A DNA stretch of 64,000 nucleotides from Misgurnus anguillicaudatus (Eukaryota > Chordata > Actinopteri > Cypriniformes > Cobitidae): contig NW_027395277.1 in NCBI RefSeq assembly GCF_027580225.2, positions 1,054,001 to 1,118,000 on the forward strand, in the 5' to 3' direction. Positions 28,853 through 41,855 of the stretch are shown here, piece by piece (the first letter of the stretch is position 1; every line of letters starts with the position of its first letter). The position numbers were made by a program, and so were the translations under genes. The notes under the pieces are model-generated. The model was not told where the DNA came from, made no database searches, and was given only the letters and a program-made list of their open reading frames with translations.

Positions 28853-30289
28853 AGACGGAGAGAAACGCTTATTTTTAGTCAAACAATGTTTAAATCCGTA
28901 TTAATATTTAATATATGTCCATTTCTTTACACTAGAAATGATACAGCCACTGTCATTTTTTGAGCAAGAACATGCAGACATTAAATCATGTAAACTCTGT
29001 GTGAGGGTTTAATCTGCTGAGACTTCACATCTGACACTTATCAACAGACAAACACAACGCGTCTCAGACTTCACACGAGCTCCCAAACGAACATTATTGG
29101 AAACCTAAACAAAAAAGCAAATGCAGTAAAAGACAAATATAATGCATGCACTGTCAAATTTCAGATCATTAACTGAGCATTACATTCGCAAGTCGTGAGC
29201 ATATTACAACTATTTGCGATTAACTAAATAATTAGTAAACTTTATAATTGTTAATAATCTCTAATAAGACAGTGATGAAGTAAATGCAGTTTAAAAATGC
29301 GACCTCCAAAGGATGCAGTCTTTTATTTGAGAAACGGCCAGCACCTCCACAAGAAATCTTGTGAGACACATGTAATCTCGCGAAACACATTTAATCTCGC
29401 GAGATCTCGTCCACGAGATCTCGTCACACCCCTAAATTGAGGTAATAATGCACCTTCTCTGATCAGTAATAGTAGCTGTGAATATTTCGTACAACTGCTG
29501 GAAAGACTCTTGTATATTTATCACAGGTGCTATGGCAACTAGAAGGTCTAACATATGGAAATAATCCGACATGTTTGTTGTTATTTTCCTGAACTTGCGC
29601 ATGTCTGTGACGTAAACGCGTACGCGACAAGAGGCACCGTGACTTTTGCGTTTTTACCATTAAGACGGGAACACGACGGTAGAGCGTTTCTAAGATTTCC
29701 ACTCTGGAGGGTGGGTTAACTTTTTTAAGCCCCAAAAACGCTGTCGCCGTGTAAACGAAAGGCACATCCGATAAAATATTTGTACCTTTTCACCCTCGAG
29801 CGTTCTCGTGTAAACAGGGCCTGAGCTGCTGTAAAGACCAAACATTCCAATAAGAACCGTAAAGTCTGAATTCACCAACACTGCTAATACTTAACATACA
29901 GTACGAAACTAAAACGTTTAATAGAAATTAATCATAAAATCGGAAATGCAAGATAGGTTTAGGGGTTGAAATATAACAATAAATAAAACAGTTAATGTAG
30001 GTAGAAAGTCTATATATGTGTGTAAGTTTGTGTAACGTCTCACAACAGCTTTTTACACGTAACACAAATGCTGTACACAAAACCTGTTAGGATTGCATTC
30101 ACGAAACACTTTAAAGAGGAACTATCGTCCAATTCATGATTTTACATTTCCTTTGGTGTTTAAGTGTTTATTAGTTATCGTTTCCAGCGTAAATCCAGCA
30201 AAGCATGCACAATGTAGCATCATGCCTGTATGTTACCTGAAGCCTTGTATACTTTTGTCTGGCTCCACAGCGCGAGCCTCCATTTGGGG

Positions 30290-30538
30290 AGGTGTTTATA
30301 CTCGACGCACAGACTGGGTGCCGGCATGATGAAACGTCATGCTCGGCTAGATTTGCCTGGAACTCGTGTTTGTTGGGTTGCAGAGCCGCGCGCAAAGTTA
30401 CAAAATTTGACGTGCGCACCGGCAAGCGAAATGGGGTCTCGCGCACTAAACGTGCACTACCGCCCACTCCGCGTTGACGTCATTTTTGCCGTGCACACCC
30501 TCGCGCTCGTGTGGACACGTCGAGTATAAACAAGGCTT
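30290..30538. mobile_element. CpG-rich foldback with TGTTTATACTCGACG ends
   Basis: TGTTTATACTCGACG at the left mirrors CGTCGAGTATAAACA at the right. A second left-end-like copy at 30241 suggests a compound or extended terminus. Confidence 0.65.
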
Positions 30539-30753
30539 AAAGCTACACTGAAGTTGGCAGTTTGATAAATGCTTCGAAATTAATTCTTCAGTTTAATCTT
30601 TGTGTTCTTCAAGTTCAATATTTGTGTGCTAAAAAGGTAAGTTCCTGTAGAGACAGCAATACACATTCTTCTTTTTTGCCAAGTAAATGAAAAGTCATCA
30701 ATGTCTTCTCTCTTGCTGTATAACAATCTCATGAGATGATCACAATAATGTCC

Positions 30754-30998
30754 TTAAAGGCGGAGTCCACGATGTTTGAAAAATGCTTTGGAAAAGGATA
30801 CAGGCCGACTACCAAAACACACTTATAGCCAATCAGCAGTAAGGAGCGTGTCTACTAACCGACATCCTTGCCGGGTTGCGTATGTGTGGGGCGGGTCTAT
30901 CAACAGAAGGTCCAGATTCTATTGGAGTAGGGGCGTGTTTGTTTAGGTGATTTCAAATATCAACATTGGCTTTCAAACATCATGGACTCCGCCTTTAA
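30754..30998. mobile_element. TTAA-flanked MITE (AGGCGGAGTCC ends)
   Basis: TTAAAGGCGGAGTCCA at the left and TGGACTCCGCCTTTAA at the right. A truncated copy in opposite orientation is at 32616-32848. Confidence 0.8.
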
Positions 30999-32099
<1,101 letters not shown>

Positions 32100-32480
32100 T
32101 TTAGTATATACTGTACTGTACCTCCCAGTTTTAGTATATGTGATGTAAGGTAAAGTCAGAGCTCGCTGTCTCTCTCCTATTCTCAATTTCCATCTTGTCC
32201 CTTTCCATGCTAATCATTTTAATGACCGTTACATTGCTGCAAATTACATTAATGCCCACTAGTGCCATAGATTTGTCGAATGATAAATACTGCCTCAGAA
32301 GATATGATTTCACACAGTTCATCTGGAAAATATTTGTCATTGTTGACTGAGGCGTTGCGCCACTGTTTTGATTCAGTCCGACCCCGGGGTTGAAATTAGC
32401 ATTAATCAATATGATTGACAGACTTCTAATCTCTCATCTGAGCACTGGATCTGATAGTGAGGTGTTATTAACAATCGTTT
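32100..32480. other. Unique segment rich in TAAT words; possible conserved element
   Basis: It is free of recognised transposons and has several TAAT/ATTA homeodomain-type words (for example GCTAATCATTTTAATGACC). The 92-codon minus frame (32131-32409) shows no family resemblance. Conservation cannot be judged from one sequence. Confidence 0.25.
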
Positions 32481-32615
32481 CATTAATCCAGACTTGTTGA
32501 TGGTTTAAATTTTTTTTTAATTAAAGTCCCCCTGTAGTCGATATTTTTATCTCTTAAAAAATACACTTTGAGCATCATATGTAAGTTTTTTCTGTGACAG
32601 TAATTTCTTCATGAT

Positions 32616-32848
32616 TTAAAGGCGGGGTGCATGATCTTTGAAAGCCAATGGTGACATTTGAAATCACCTAAACAAACACACCCCTACCCCAATAGAATCT
32701 GGACCTTCCTTTGATAGATCTGCCCCACACATACATAACCAAGCCAACGATGTTGGTTAGAAGACACACCCCTTACTGCTGATTGGCTACAAGTGTGTTT
32801 TGGTAGTCGGTCTGAATCCCTTTTCCAAAGTGTTTTACAAAAAATAGC
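32616..32848. mobile_element. Truncated TTAA MITE (AGGCGGGGTGC end)
   Basis: The left end TTAAAGGCGGGGTGCATGAT is intact. The interior matches 30754-30998 in reverse, and the far end is missing. Confidence 0.7.
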
Positions 32849-32976
32849 TTGCATGTAACTCTACACCCCTTGCCTCATTTAGTATAAATGAGTCTGTGAA
32901 TATGCAAATTAGTCCCCGCCTGTACTCAGTGCTGGAATCGTTTCAGCATCAAGTCTATGTGGCATCCATAGAAATA

Positions 32977-33487
32977 TGTGACGTGCCGTTGGGTTCATTC
33001 TACCTTAGCCGGCAGTGGGATGGGTCTTCACTATTATCGTAATTTTTTAACACCTGTTGATCACTATTAAAATCTGTGTGATGTTGTCATACGGCGGTCA
33101 TTTTTCTGTTACCCTTTTTGGCCCTTGGTTATTTTTTGCGTTCAACGTTTGTTTGCCCATTTACCTTGGTATGTATTAGTTCAGTTATGGTTACTTTGGA
33201 TATTTGCGATTGTGTTAAGTATGTAGTTTTATTTAAAATATAAATTTCCCTAAGGGAATTTTCCTTATTCAAAATGTTTTATGAAGTTTTTTCGTTAATA
33301 AATATTCTTTGCGAGAGGTCCTAGGTTCGAATCCCGGACGAGCCCCCATATATGTCACGAGTGGCTCAGGCCGTGACAAATGAGGAAGGCCACAAAAACA
33401 AAGAAAATTTATTAACGAAAAAACTTCACAAAACACTTTAAATTTGCCAGCTTAGGTAGGATGAACCCAACGGCATGTCACATATGC
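32977..33487. mobile_element. Foldback-like element with T-arm-like core
   Basis: TGCCGTTGGGTTCATTCTACC at the left is mirrored at 33446-33485. A second pair (around TTTTTTCGTTAATAAAT) lies inside. The core holds GGTTCGAATCCCGG, which resembles a pol III B-box. Confidence 0.55.
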
Positions 33488-33618
33488 CTGATTCACTCGT
33501 TCAACCGTGTTGATGTGACTGGTTACATTTGTGTCGTAGAAAATCGTTCTAATTTTATGAAGAAAATACTCAGCAAAGTTGTTGAATAATAAAAATTGCA
33601 CATGGTTTCTCTTAAACA

Positions 33619-34353
33619 GGGTTCCCACATCTTAGTAAACTTCAAATTCAAGGACCTTTCAAGGACTTTCCAGGTCCAATACCCTCAAATTCAAGGACTA
33701 AATGTGGGGACACATTTCAAGTGAAAGCAAGGTTACATTGTGTTACCTTTTAAGATACATTGTTACAGTTCCCTTTTGAGGGAACTCGTGCTGCGTCACT
33801 GCGGTGACACTTTGGGAACGTTTCCATGGGTAAGTGCGTCTGAATGTGTATATCAAATTCAACCAATGGTGAGGCTTAATGACAAAGACAGGGTGAAGCG
33901 AGAGCCAGGAAGTATATCGCTATCTAAAATATTGCCAAAGACGGCGTTACAGGGACGCAGGAAGTATGGCAAGAGAGACGCAGCGTCTCGTTCCCTTCTC
34001 AGGGAACAACAGTTACATACGTAACCCGAGACGTTTTCATGTGTCAAACACAACTATGCAAAAAAGCATTTTGGTATGAATCAACATTCACATACAGAAG
34101 ATATAAGCATTTAAAGCAAACAGTTTAGCACGTGTGCTTAAAAGGCTAGAATTTTAATTATATTATCCTACACTACACAGGGAATAATATGGATTTTTTT
34201 CCAGAAAACTTCTTGCATAAAAAAAGATTCAAGCACTTTCAATGACCTGTATCTATGTATGCATATTTTCAAAAACTTCCCAGAGCCTTGAATTTTTTTC
34301 TCCCAGATTCACTAACTTTCAAGGATTTCAAGGACTCGTGGGAACCCTGCTTA
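33619..34353. mobile_element. GGGTTCCCAC-ended element carrying an inner repeat
   Basis: GGGTTCCCACA at the left and CGTGGGAACCC at the right are inverted, with degraded CAAGGA words in both arms. A second element is inserted at about 33768-34032. Confidence 0.6.
33768..34032. mobile_element. Inner repeat with GTTCCCTTTTGAGGGAAC end
   Basis: GTTACAGTTCCCTTTTGAGG at the left and CTCAGGGAACAACAGTTAC at the right are inverted. The text GCTGCGTCACTGCGGTGACAC is a familiar cyprinid repeat phrase. Confidence 0.6.
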
Positions 34354-35360
34354 AAGCATATGAAAAACAGCACACATACTTTTTACCAAAGGGCGACTTT
34401 AAGTAAGAAAATGTCCTTCAAAACAGAATACTTATTACTTATTTTACTGTTACAACGAATGTTGCTGCCATCACGACAACTGCAATAGGAAAGAAACAAT
34501 TGGAATTCTTAAATGTAACCTTTTCAATATTAAGGTCACTCAATTTGTTTTAAGCACCATTGAGGATGGTTGTTAAGGCGCATTTTTCAGTTAAATTCAA
34601 CCATGAAAATGAACATCAAGGCTGTTGCACTTCATTCAAGGTCATGTCCACACTTCCATTTGCCAATAAAACCAATCGTGTACAGAGCCTGCGAAGGGAA
34701 TGCAAAAAATAATTTCCAAAGAATCGTAAGGAGGCACTCAAACTCGAAAACATGTGGGCGTATTCATTAGCTGCCAAATTTGCTATCTAATATTTATTAA
34801 GATGAAGAGGCTCAAATTCAGAATCAATTTCCTTTTTCTTATAACAGCGAGCTGGATCGTACACAGCTTAAAATCAATGCACCCTCTCACTTATCCCTCC
34901 TATAAAAGCTGGGTACTGGTTTCCAATTACTATCCCATGTTGTCTGAGTTCAGGTACTGTGAGTAATTTTCTAAGGAACGACGGGTCAAAGGGCCGTCTC
35001 TCAAAGGGCTCTGCGGCCATCTTCGGTCAAGCCTTTTAAAGGTTTTTAGAAGGTTTTATACCTCTTAAGGCTAAAAGCAACAAATCCCAGGGCAGATAAT
35101 GGCCACGCAGTTCACTGGATGATGTACAGACATAATTATGTCCATCTATTAGTAGTGTTTCAAGTTGTGAACGGGTTTTGAACAAATCTTTTACATGAAC
35201 AAATTAATTCCCAGCATCAACCTCGAAGGTCAGACTGAAAATTGAATGGGAATACTTCTTCAGAGTAACCTACAGTAGAGAAAGAGAGAGACTGTACAAA
35301 CACATACCGAGCAGATTGCTAAAACTAAAATTTTCAATATCTATGGACTATCTCGTACTA
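34354..35360. other. Non-coding, no gene recognised
   Basis: Short frames at 34570-34966 lack any family signal. Confidence 0.45.
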
Positions 35361-35766
35361 TTAAAGGAAAACATCACAGTTTTACAATATTTTACTATGT
35401 TCTTACCTCAACTTAGAAAAATTAATACATACCTATCTTTATTCAATGTGTGCACTTAATATTTGTACAGCGCCTCATGAACGTGTTAGCATTTAGCCTA
35501 GCCCCATTCATTCCTATGGTTCCAAACAGGGAAGAATTTAGAAGCCACCAAACACTTCCATGTTTTCCCTATTTAAAGACTGTTACATGAGTAGTTACAC
35601 GAGTAAGTATGATGGCACAAAATAAAACTTTTGTTTGGAGCCATAGGAATGAATGGGGCTAGGCTAAATGCTAACACGTTAAGAAGCGCTGTACAAAGAT
35701 TAAAAAAGATCTAAGTTGAGGTAAGAACATAGTAAAATATTGAAAAACAGTGGTGTTTTCCTTTAA
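35361..35766. mobile_element. TTAA-flanked foldback (AGGAAAACA ends)
   Basis: Begins TTAAAGGAAAACA and ends TGTTTTCCTTTAA. The arms share AACGTGTTAGCATTTAGCC and its inverse. Confidence 0.8.
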
Positions 35767-36932
35767 GGCATAGTACAAGTAGGTGAATTGGGACACAGCT
35801 AGTGACTCTAGTCATTAGGCTACGTAAAACCACGGCAGTGAAAAATAATCTCTGGGGGCCCCAAATGTCGTACTAATCCCCCCAGGGCGACCCTGACTAT
35901 CTGTTATAATTTTGCAGTATAGATGCACAACTTGTTTGTTTTTTCACATGTAAGTGCAGACATTCATGCGAGATCAGTCTATGGAAGTACAGTACAGCTA
36001 CGGACAATTTGTCAATTTTTTCCCTCTGTCTGTGTGTCTCTTCCTCTTTCAGATCAACAGGATGCATGAATAATACATGAACTGTCAATCATTTCTAAAC
36101 ATTATATCCCTCCTTCTTTTGTGCCTCTGTATAACACATTCATCATATTTACACAAACACACACACGCATACTATCATCCATGAGGGCGGTCAATGTACA
36201 ATGCTACTGTAAATGTTAAATAAGAAAAAAAATTATGGCCCAAAAAGCCACAAGCCATAAAAATATATGCACAAGTAGCCTACATAACCGCTGCTGTAAA
36301 TGCCTGGCAAGCGAGTACATTGTAGATATTAAGCAAGTGTTTTTGCAGAAACAATCATTAAATACTCAAGGGGGTGAGAGATTTAACTACCTATAAACAG
36401 GTTGACTTTAAATAAAATACTCTGCCAGATTTGTTTGAACTGTTGCTTCACTATGACAGTAAATGACCTAAAAAACATGGCCATAGAAAGCAGTTTACAT
36501 TAATGTCCCCTTTAGGGCTCTTAGAGGCAGTGCTGAAATTGCAATGTACACTCGAATTGTGTACTTATAAATAGTCTGACACATTTCTAAAAACAACCAG
36601 GCATGAATTTAAGCTTGCTTAGCAGAAGCTACATTCCTGTAAGAAGTGTCAAAGATGACATTTCTGTAATATCTCAGTTATTTCTCCTAAACATCAATGA
36701 GATTAAATTGAGAATAAATTAATCTTTGGTGTATCAGATATTTCTTCTGAGAAAAAGATCCAGAAATCTCACAAATGTCTCCGTTAGAGTTTTAATAGAT
36801 GAGATCTCAACAATGTCATAAACTAAGCTCACAATTTGCCAATACAGTCAATATTACAAAAGATTTAATATAAACTCAAACATTTCTCATCAAATTTACA
36901 CAAATCCAGAATATAACAATAAAAAAATTACA
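35767..36932. other. AT-rich non-coding DNA
   Basis: No exon or named repeat is seen. Confidence 0.45.
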
Positions 36933-37757
36933 ATAAAGGATTAGTCCATTTAAAACAAAAAAAATCCAGATAATTTACACACCACAATGTCATCCAAAAT
37001 GTTGATCTCTTTCTTTGTTCAGTCGAGAAGAAATTGTGTTTTTTGAGGAAAACATTCCAGGATTTTTCTCATTTTTATGGACTTTAATGGACCCCAACAC
37101 TTTTAATTCAGTTTAAAATTGCAGTTTCAAAGGACTCTAAACGATCCCAAACGGAGCATAAGGGTCTTATCTAGCGAAACGATGTCATTTTTGGCAAGAA
37201 AAATAAATAATATGCACTTTTAAACCACAACTTCTTGTCTTCCTCCGGTCCTGTGACGCGCCAGGGCGACCTTGCGTAATACGTCATCACATCAAGAGGT
37301 CACGGATGACGTATCGAAACTATGCCCAACTGTGTTTACAAGTGTGGAGAAAGAACACCGTTCCGACGTTGTTGTATGTCGAAAGATACTAATTAGTGTT
37401 GTGACCTTTTCGACAGCAATACGCAATTACGTGAGGTCGTGCTGGCTCGTCACACAGCCGGATAAAGAAGTTGTGGTTTAAAAGTGCCAAAAATGACAAT
37501 CGTTTTACTAGATAATACCATTATGCCTCGTTTGGGATCATTTAGAGTCCTTTGACGCTGCGTTAAAACTGCAATTTTAAACTGCATTAAAACTGTTAAG
37601 TATTGGGGTCCATTAAAATGAGAAAGAACCTGGAATGTTTTCCTCAAAAAACATAATTTCTTCTCGACTGAACAAAGAAAGACATCAATATTTTGGATTA
37701 CATGATGGTGAGTAAATTATCTGGATTTTTTTTAAAGAAAATGGACTAATCCTTTAA
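36933..37757. mobile_element. Second copy of the 8908-9800 foldback family
   Basis: Arms share CAGTCGAGAAGAAATT and AAACGATCCCAAACG with the first copy. The right flank is TTAA and the left flank has decayed to ATAA. Confidence 0.75.
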
Positions 37758-38314
37758 TTGTACAGCTCTATGCTATTTTAGGAGAAACATCTGAGACATC
37801 GTTGATACACATCTAAGAACATCTAAGAAATCTCCTGAGCTATGAAAGAGCAACCACTGTGCAATAACATTTTACTCGGGGTTAACAGAAGACATATAAT
37901 ACCTGCAAGACTTCTGCTTTGTTTAAAGCTTCTATGAAAATCAAATCAACCTTACATGTATCTCTATATGAGGTCATATGAGCTCAGATGTAAAAGCCGC
38001 TAAACGCCACATCAGTCAAAAATGAGGCTATTAGGTTCATCAAATACATTCTCTTAAAAAATCCACTTAAACCTGGACTTGCATTTGAGCTCCTTATTAA
38101 GTCACTAAATGGTGAGTAACAAGCATGGAAATTTTTTTGACACGATTCCAGATTGTGCCTTGTGTACACAGTCTGTTCGTAGTTCGATTCTCGCGACTCA
38201 AAATGAGTTATTTCCCTCATTAACGGCCTGTTATACAACACTTATGGTGTTTTAATCAAACACAATTAATGAACGCACAGTTGCGTTCATGTGACCGTAC
38301 TAGCAGAAACTTAC
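37758..38314. other. Non-coding flank of the putative promoter
   Basis: The minus-strand frame 37984-38241 has no recognisable domain. Confidence 0.4.
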
Positions 38315-38532
38315 CTCATTTACCTCAATTAACTCGTAAAAATAACGACCATTCGGTAAAATAACTGTAAACATTACAGAGAAATCCCTTCAGTTTAAGA
38401 TCGAACTCGCGCTTCCCGCCTCCACCTTGACACGCGCGAAGAATTCAGAGCCGCTCAACGGCGAAATTTGACGTCACTTAAACTCTCCACAAACACACAC
38501 CTACTACAAGAGCTTTACTAACAGCTATAAAG
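38315..38532. promoter_or_regulatory. Putative bidirectional promoter with CRE palindrome
   Basis: A perfect TGACGTCA (about 38471) lies in a short CpG-rich block (38400-38475). To the left, on the minus strand, a consensus donor GAG|GTAAGT occurs at 38315. To the right, on the plus strand, a donor AAG|GTAAGC occurs at 38532. The arrangement fits two short non-coding first exons firing outwards. It could equally be one promoter plus a chance donor. Confidence 0.3.
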
Positions 38533-39692
38533 GTAAGCCCAGACTGGGTGAAACTGATGCAAAACGATCTTAAAATGGTTCTAAACATCTGCAAATAAGC
38601 AAACTCTGGCTGAACGTCACATTTACTTATATTAAGGACATAAAGATTGACAGGCTCAATACGTATTCATTGGGATAAATAAATTCGTTTTTTTGCATAT
38701 CAAAGTTTGACAATGAAAAAATTAAAGCCTTTCTTTAAAATTCTGAGACAATTCTGTGTCCAAAATTGTTCTCTATATGGCTCGTATTATAGTTGGGGAC
38801 TCATCCGTGACCGCCTTCTCTATTCAAACCCACACAGTCGTATTCACGCCTGTTACATCCACACTGCCATTACCCCTCCTCAAACATTTGAGGCATTTTT
38901 CTTTATGTCTTTTCTTTATGTTTAGCAGCAGGTGTTGCTGGCACAGCCCGAACGCTTTTGCGCTCGTAATTCCAATCACCTCCCGTCCGTCCGGAGCCCC
39001 GGAGCTATTCATTTACCGTGGGAGGGACACCGGAGAAAATTATAGTGGACGCCCCGTGAATTTACGGGGAATCACGCTTCGGAAACACGTGGGAGAAATA
39101 ACATAAATAACAGCCACCAGCAAGGCGCCCACGTAATATCATAAGGATGCACGAGGATTGCTATAATGTCGCGGTGATGTTGCGCGTAACTGAGAAGAGA
39201 CGCAGTGTCTAGCCACGATTTGAGATGCTATGACCTTGTGATTTAGTCATATGTCCTTTATCAAGTCTCTCGGTGTCAGGGTATATCAAGGAAAAATGCA
39301 TCAAAGAAGCGCGCATCGGGCACACCAAGTACTTCCGAAGCGATGTATTTCATTATGCAATAACAAAGACCTTCAATGCAAGTGCACGGGACCTCAAATC
39401 AAAGTTTTTTTCCTCCTATCAAATGTGCAACAACGCAGCATTGCCACGCGAATGCCCGTTGGCAATGCAATTGAGCGCGTAACAATGTAAAACATTCAGC
39501 GCGTGCCTATGTATAAAACACGGGGGGCAAGGGGGCGATGACCCCGTGACAGCAAACAACTGTTTGATCGTGCCAACTACACCATCCCAAAACCCTCTCG
39601 TGCCACCCCGCCGGACCAGCCTGCGCGTGCCAGCACCTCTCCATACGAAGGTACTCCAACAAGTTTTAGGTAAAAATAAATAAATCACTCAC

Positions 39693-39729
39693 CTTTGCTG
39701 TAGTAGCCCTCCTCCCTGTTCAGATACAT
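39693..39729 (-). CDS. Candidate first coding exon of an unidentified gene
   Basis: On the minus strand an ATG in a fair context (GCAGCC before it) opens 12 codons, MYLNREEGYYSK, plus one base, then a near-perfect donor GTGAGTGA. The preceding 700 bases are CpG-rich and free of recognised repeats, as expected of a 5' UTR and promoter. I do not recognise the peptide and found no downstream exon in the 39 kb that remain on this strand. If real, the gene would run leftwards with long introns. The exon call is an inference from start, donor and context only. Confidence 0.35.
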
Positions 39730-40500
39730 GGCTGCTAACTGAAGATGTTCTCCTGGTTGGATAGGCTGACGTGATCTCAGTGGTTATTGTTACTCCGCCG
39801 GGTAAACTCTTGCGGTTCCGTAAGTGTTTATTGTGTCGTTGCTCGGCGGAGAGTCCTACTAGAATTACGCGCGAGCAGGTTGTCTGCACATCTACTTTCT
39901 CTCCCTCCACACATACGCGCGCGCGCGCGCGGTGACGTGCTTTGAGACATTGCCCCACGGGTGGGGTGGGTGGGTTGGGGTATAGAAAGCACTGGAGCTG
40001 TTATGGTGTGTATACTGTATGCATGCACATATATAATGCTTTGACAATGCAAAACATTCATGCCAAATAAAACTTATAAATTCACCATGCATGCTCGAGT
40101 GGCTTGCACAGTGAAAGATTTGCTCTTGGGAGAAAGCGTCGTGGATGTGTGCCTTTAAAACAAGATTGTTTCTCTCCTTTGAGTCTTGAAGATGCACCTG
40201 GTACCCACTCGAGTAAGTGTCACACTAGCTGAAGGTGTGCTTGTTGCATAACATCCTATTTGTGCACCCGTGGCGCAGATGAGACTCCGCAGGTGGGGTT
40301 GGTCGGTCACTATCCCGATGGGGAAGGAGTCCGTGTTCTCAGCGGGTTGCACCTGCCCCGCCTTATTGGCCCGGTTCTCACGCACAGGTAGTGATGGGTA
40401 TCGTGAAGAGAAAAATAAGTAGAGAAGAGCGAATGAAGACCTACAATAAACAGCATCTCCCCCGTCCCACGGACTCATTGCGCACGCCGCTCACGCCTCT
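39730..40500 (-). promoter_or_regulatory. CpG-rich putative promoter and 5' leader
   Basis: This stretch is visibly richer in CG dinucleotides than its surroundings, including an alternating CG run near 39916-39931. It lies directly upstream of the candidate exon ending at 39693. Several CACCTG/CAGGTG E-boxes occur between 40195 and 40350. No transcription start can be fixed from sequence alone. Confidence 0.4.
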
Positions 40501-40957
40501 AAAAAACTGATGGATTGCATGTCAATGTGGCGGCGTCTAGCGGTGTAATCGCGCCATTACAACAACAATACACCTGCAGTTAAGAGAGAAAGACAGACAA
40601 ACTTTACTATTCTGTCATCATTTACTCAACCTAATGTCAGTCCGAAACCATATCATTTTTTATTTGTCAAAATTTTTATCCTGACATAATGTTATTTGTA
40701 CGGTAAAACGTCCAATGAAATTGGGCTCACGGTTGTGAAAAATGAATCATAAAAATATTAATTCGACACGTGTGCTATATTTACAGTATACTCCAAAGCC
40801 ATACGAAAGCTTTTTGTGAGGAAGAGACAAAATTTAAAGTGATACGTATTGAAAATCATAGCCTACCTGTTTTTGTTTACGCAGATTTATAGACGATTTC
40901 ATCGGACGCACGTGCGTTGTGGCGGTGGGCGGAACTTAACTTCCGGTCTCAGTTTGT

Positions 40958-41556
40958 TTAAAGGGGTCATAAAATAAGTTTTTTTACAGATGTAAATTAA
41001 GTCTGTGGTGTTCCCAGAGTGCGTATGTGTAAATCAAAATACGCCACAGATAATTTATCATAGTATGTTAAAATGTACACGTTAGGCCTGAGCAAAAATG
41101 TGCCATATTTGGGTGTGTCCTTTAAAATGCAAATGAGTTGATGCAAACACTGATTGCAATGATGGTGGTATGTTGAAATTGAAACTCAATTGTGCTGTCA
41201 ATTATTTATCTTACAGAAAATGGTTTACCAAAACTAAGTTACTGGGTTGTTCTTTTTCATGTTTTTTTAAGTTGAGCACTGCACTGCAAAAAATGATTTT
41301 TAAGAAAAAAATCGTAGTATTTTTGTCTTGTTTTCAGTAAAAATATCTAAAAATTCTTAAATTAAGATGCTTTTTCTTGATGAGCAAAACGACCCAAGAA
41401 AATAAGTCTAGTTTTTAGACCAAAAATATTAAATTTAAGTGATTTTGTGCATGAAACAAGCAAAAAAATCTGCCAATGGGGTAAGCAAAAAATCTTGAAC
41501 ATTTTTCTTAAACACTAAATTCAAGTAAAATTCAAGAAAAATTTGCTTACCCCATT

Positions 41557-41614
<58 letters not shown>

Positions 41615-41855
41615 TTGTTTTATGCACAAAATCACTTAAATTTTATATTTTGGTCTTATAACTAAATTTATTTTCTTGGGTCATTTTGCTCATCAAGAAA
41701 AAACATCCTAATTTAGGAACTTTAAAATATTTTTACTGAAAACAAGACAAAAAACTAAGAATTTTTTTCTTGAAAATCATTTTTTGCAGTGTGGGGCCCC
41801 AATTATAGCACTTAAACCTGAAAAAAGTTGAATTTCCATGCTATGACCCCTTTAA
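40958..41855. mobile_element. TTAA-flanked element (AGGGGTCAT ends)
   Basis: TTAAAGGGGTCATAAAAT at the left and GCTATGACCCCTTTAA at the right. Itself invaded at 41282-41791. A related left end appears in slc25a22 intron 6 near 55880. Confidence 0.75.
41282..41791. mobile_element. CACTGCAAAAAATGA-type foldback with TA microsatellite loop
   Basis: CACTGCAAAAAATGATTTTT at the left and AATCATTTTTTGCAGTG at the right. The long arms are near-perfect inverses. A TA run (about 41560-41610) replaces part of one arm. Confidence 0.75.

Larger units (their letters stand above)
28424..29434. mobile_element. Non-autonomous hAT with TAGGGGTGTGACGAGA ends
   Basis: Ends TAGGGGTGTGACGAG and CTCGTCACACCCCTA are inverted. 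The flanks AATAGAGG (28416-28423) and AATTGAGG (29435-29442) form an 8-bp duplication with one mismatch. There is no transposase frame. Confidence 0.8.
28166..29825. mobile_element. Foldback element split by a hAT insertion
   Basis: The left end GGCTACGTTTACATGGAAACG and the right end CGTTCTCGTGTAAACAGGGCC are imperfect inverted repeats. The element is cut by the hAT at 28424-29434. Confidence 0.6.

Noticed and set aside
33300..33345. Possible tRNA gene (GGTTCGAATCCCGG)
   Set aside because: Only a T-arm-like half is present. There is no D-arm, anticodon arm or acceptor pairing, and the T-stem itself has a mismatch.
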